Below, piece after piece: positions 63,777-64,000 of a stretch of DNA of 64,000 nt. A model generated the notes under the pieces. The model saw nothing but the letters and a program-made list of their open reading frames with translations. It was not told the origin of the DNA and ran no database searches. The DNA comes from Daucus carota subsp. sativus (Eukaryota; Streptophyta; Magnoliopsida; Apiales; Apiaceae): the NCBI RefSeq assembly GCF_001625215.2, contig NC_030384.2:45976390-46040389 (forward strand), in the 5' to 3' direction. The position numbers were made by a program, and so were the translations under genes. Numbering within the stretch: the stretch's first letter is position 1; each line of letters begins with the position of its first letter.

Positions 63777-64000
63777 TAAATCGTTAGGTGAAATTCTTTG
63801 TGTAACTGAAGTTCAGATTCCCGCTTGTTTTTGGGTATATACTCCACCTTGAAATCTTGAATGCACCGATTATCAAAGGCTACCTAAGTCACTTAATTTT
63901 CTACTTCATTTGTTTTGGGGGTTTTAAAATCCCAACTCATTAACTTTTTATATTCATTTTAACTTGAAAATAGTACTAATTTTCTTGATATAACATGTAA

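Overview
The window looks like nuclear chromosomal DNA of a eudicot flowering plant. Genes have several exons with GT-AG introns and AT-rich spacers, the protein families are plant-specific or plant-typical (IQM, GRF, DUF662, DUF247, TRM/DUF4378-like), and the spacers are full of small DNA transposons (Stowaway, Tourist, MULE, Helitron). The species cannot be read from the sequence. I saw no LTR retrotransposon, virus-like element, CRISPR array, tRNA or rRNA.

Layout. 1-4.2 kb is transposon-rich: a TIR element of about 1.7 kb, then a Helitron-ended block with minisatellites. 5.5-8.2 kb (minus) is an IQM calmodulin-binding gene. 11.7-13.1 kb (minus) is ribosomal stalk protein P2. 13.5-15.9 kb (minus) is a monodehydroascorbate reductase without a peroxisomal tail. 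16.9-27.6 kb (plus) is a tandem array of three RLPH2-type phosphatase genes; only the first reads through, and the middle one has a MULE and a MITE in its first intron. 28.1-30.2 kb (minus) is a GRF transcription factor with a miR396-type site. 30.2-45 kb has no host gene I can support, but holds MITEs, a possible Pack-MULE, foldback elements and a Helitron-like element. 45.3-46.9 kb (plus) is a DUF662 coiled-coil protein. 50.8-51.7 kb is a truncated LINE between unusually long direct repeats. 53.1-55.8 kb (plus) is a TRM/DUF4378-like acidic protein. 58.7-60.1 kb (plus) is a DUF247 protein. 60.7-62.2 kb (minus) is a membrane-anchored nucleotide pyrophosphatase. The right edge holds two more Stowaway MITEs.

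The genes do not form one pathway. Their order recalls, from memory, Arabidopsis segments with IQM3-MDAR1-DUF662-GRF4 (chromosome 3), RLPH2-DUF662 (chromosome 3) and GRF3-DUF662-TRM-DUF247 (chromosome 2), so the window may be a conserved ancestral block whose content is split among duplicated Arabidopsis regions. Exon boundaries were placed by hand from splice signals, reading-frame continuity and family knowledge. Joins marked as checked keep frame across every intron.
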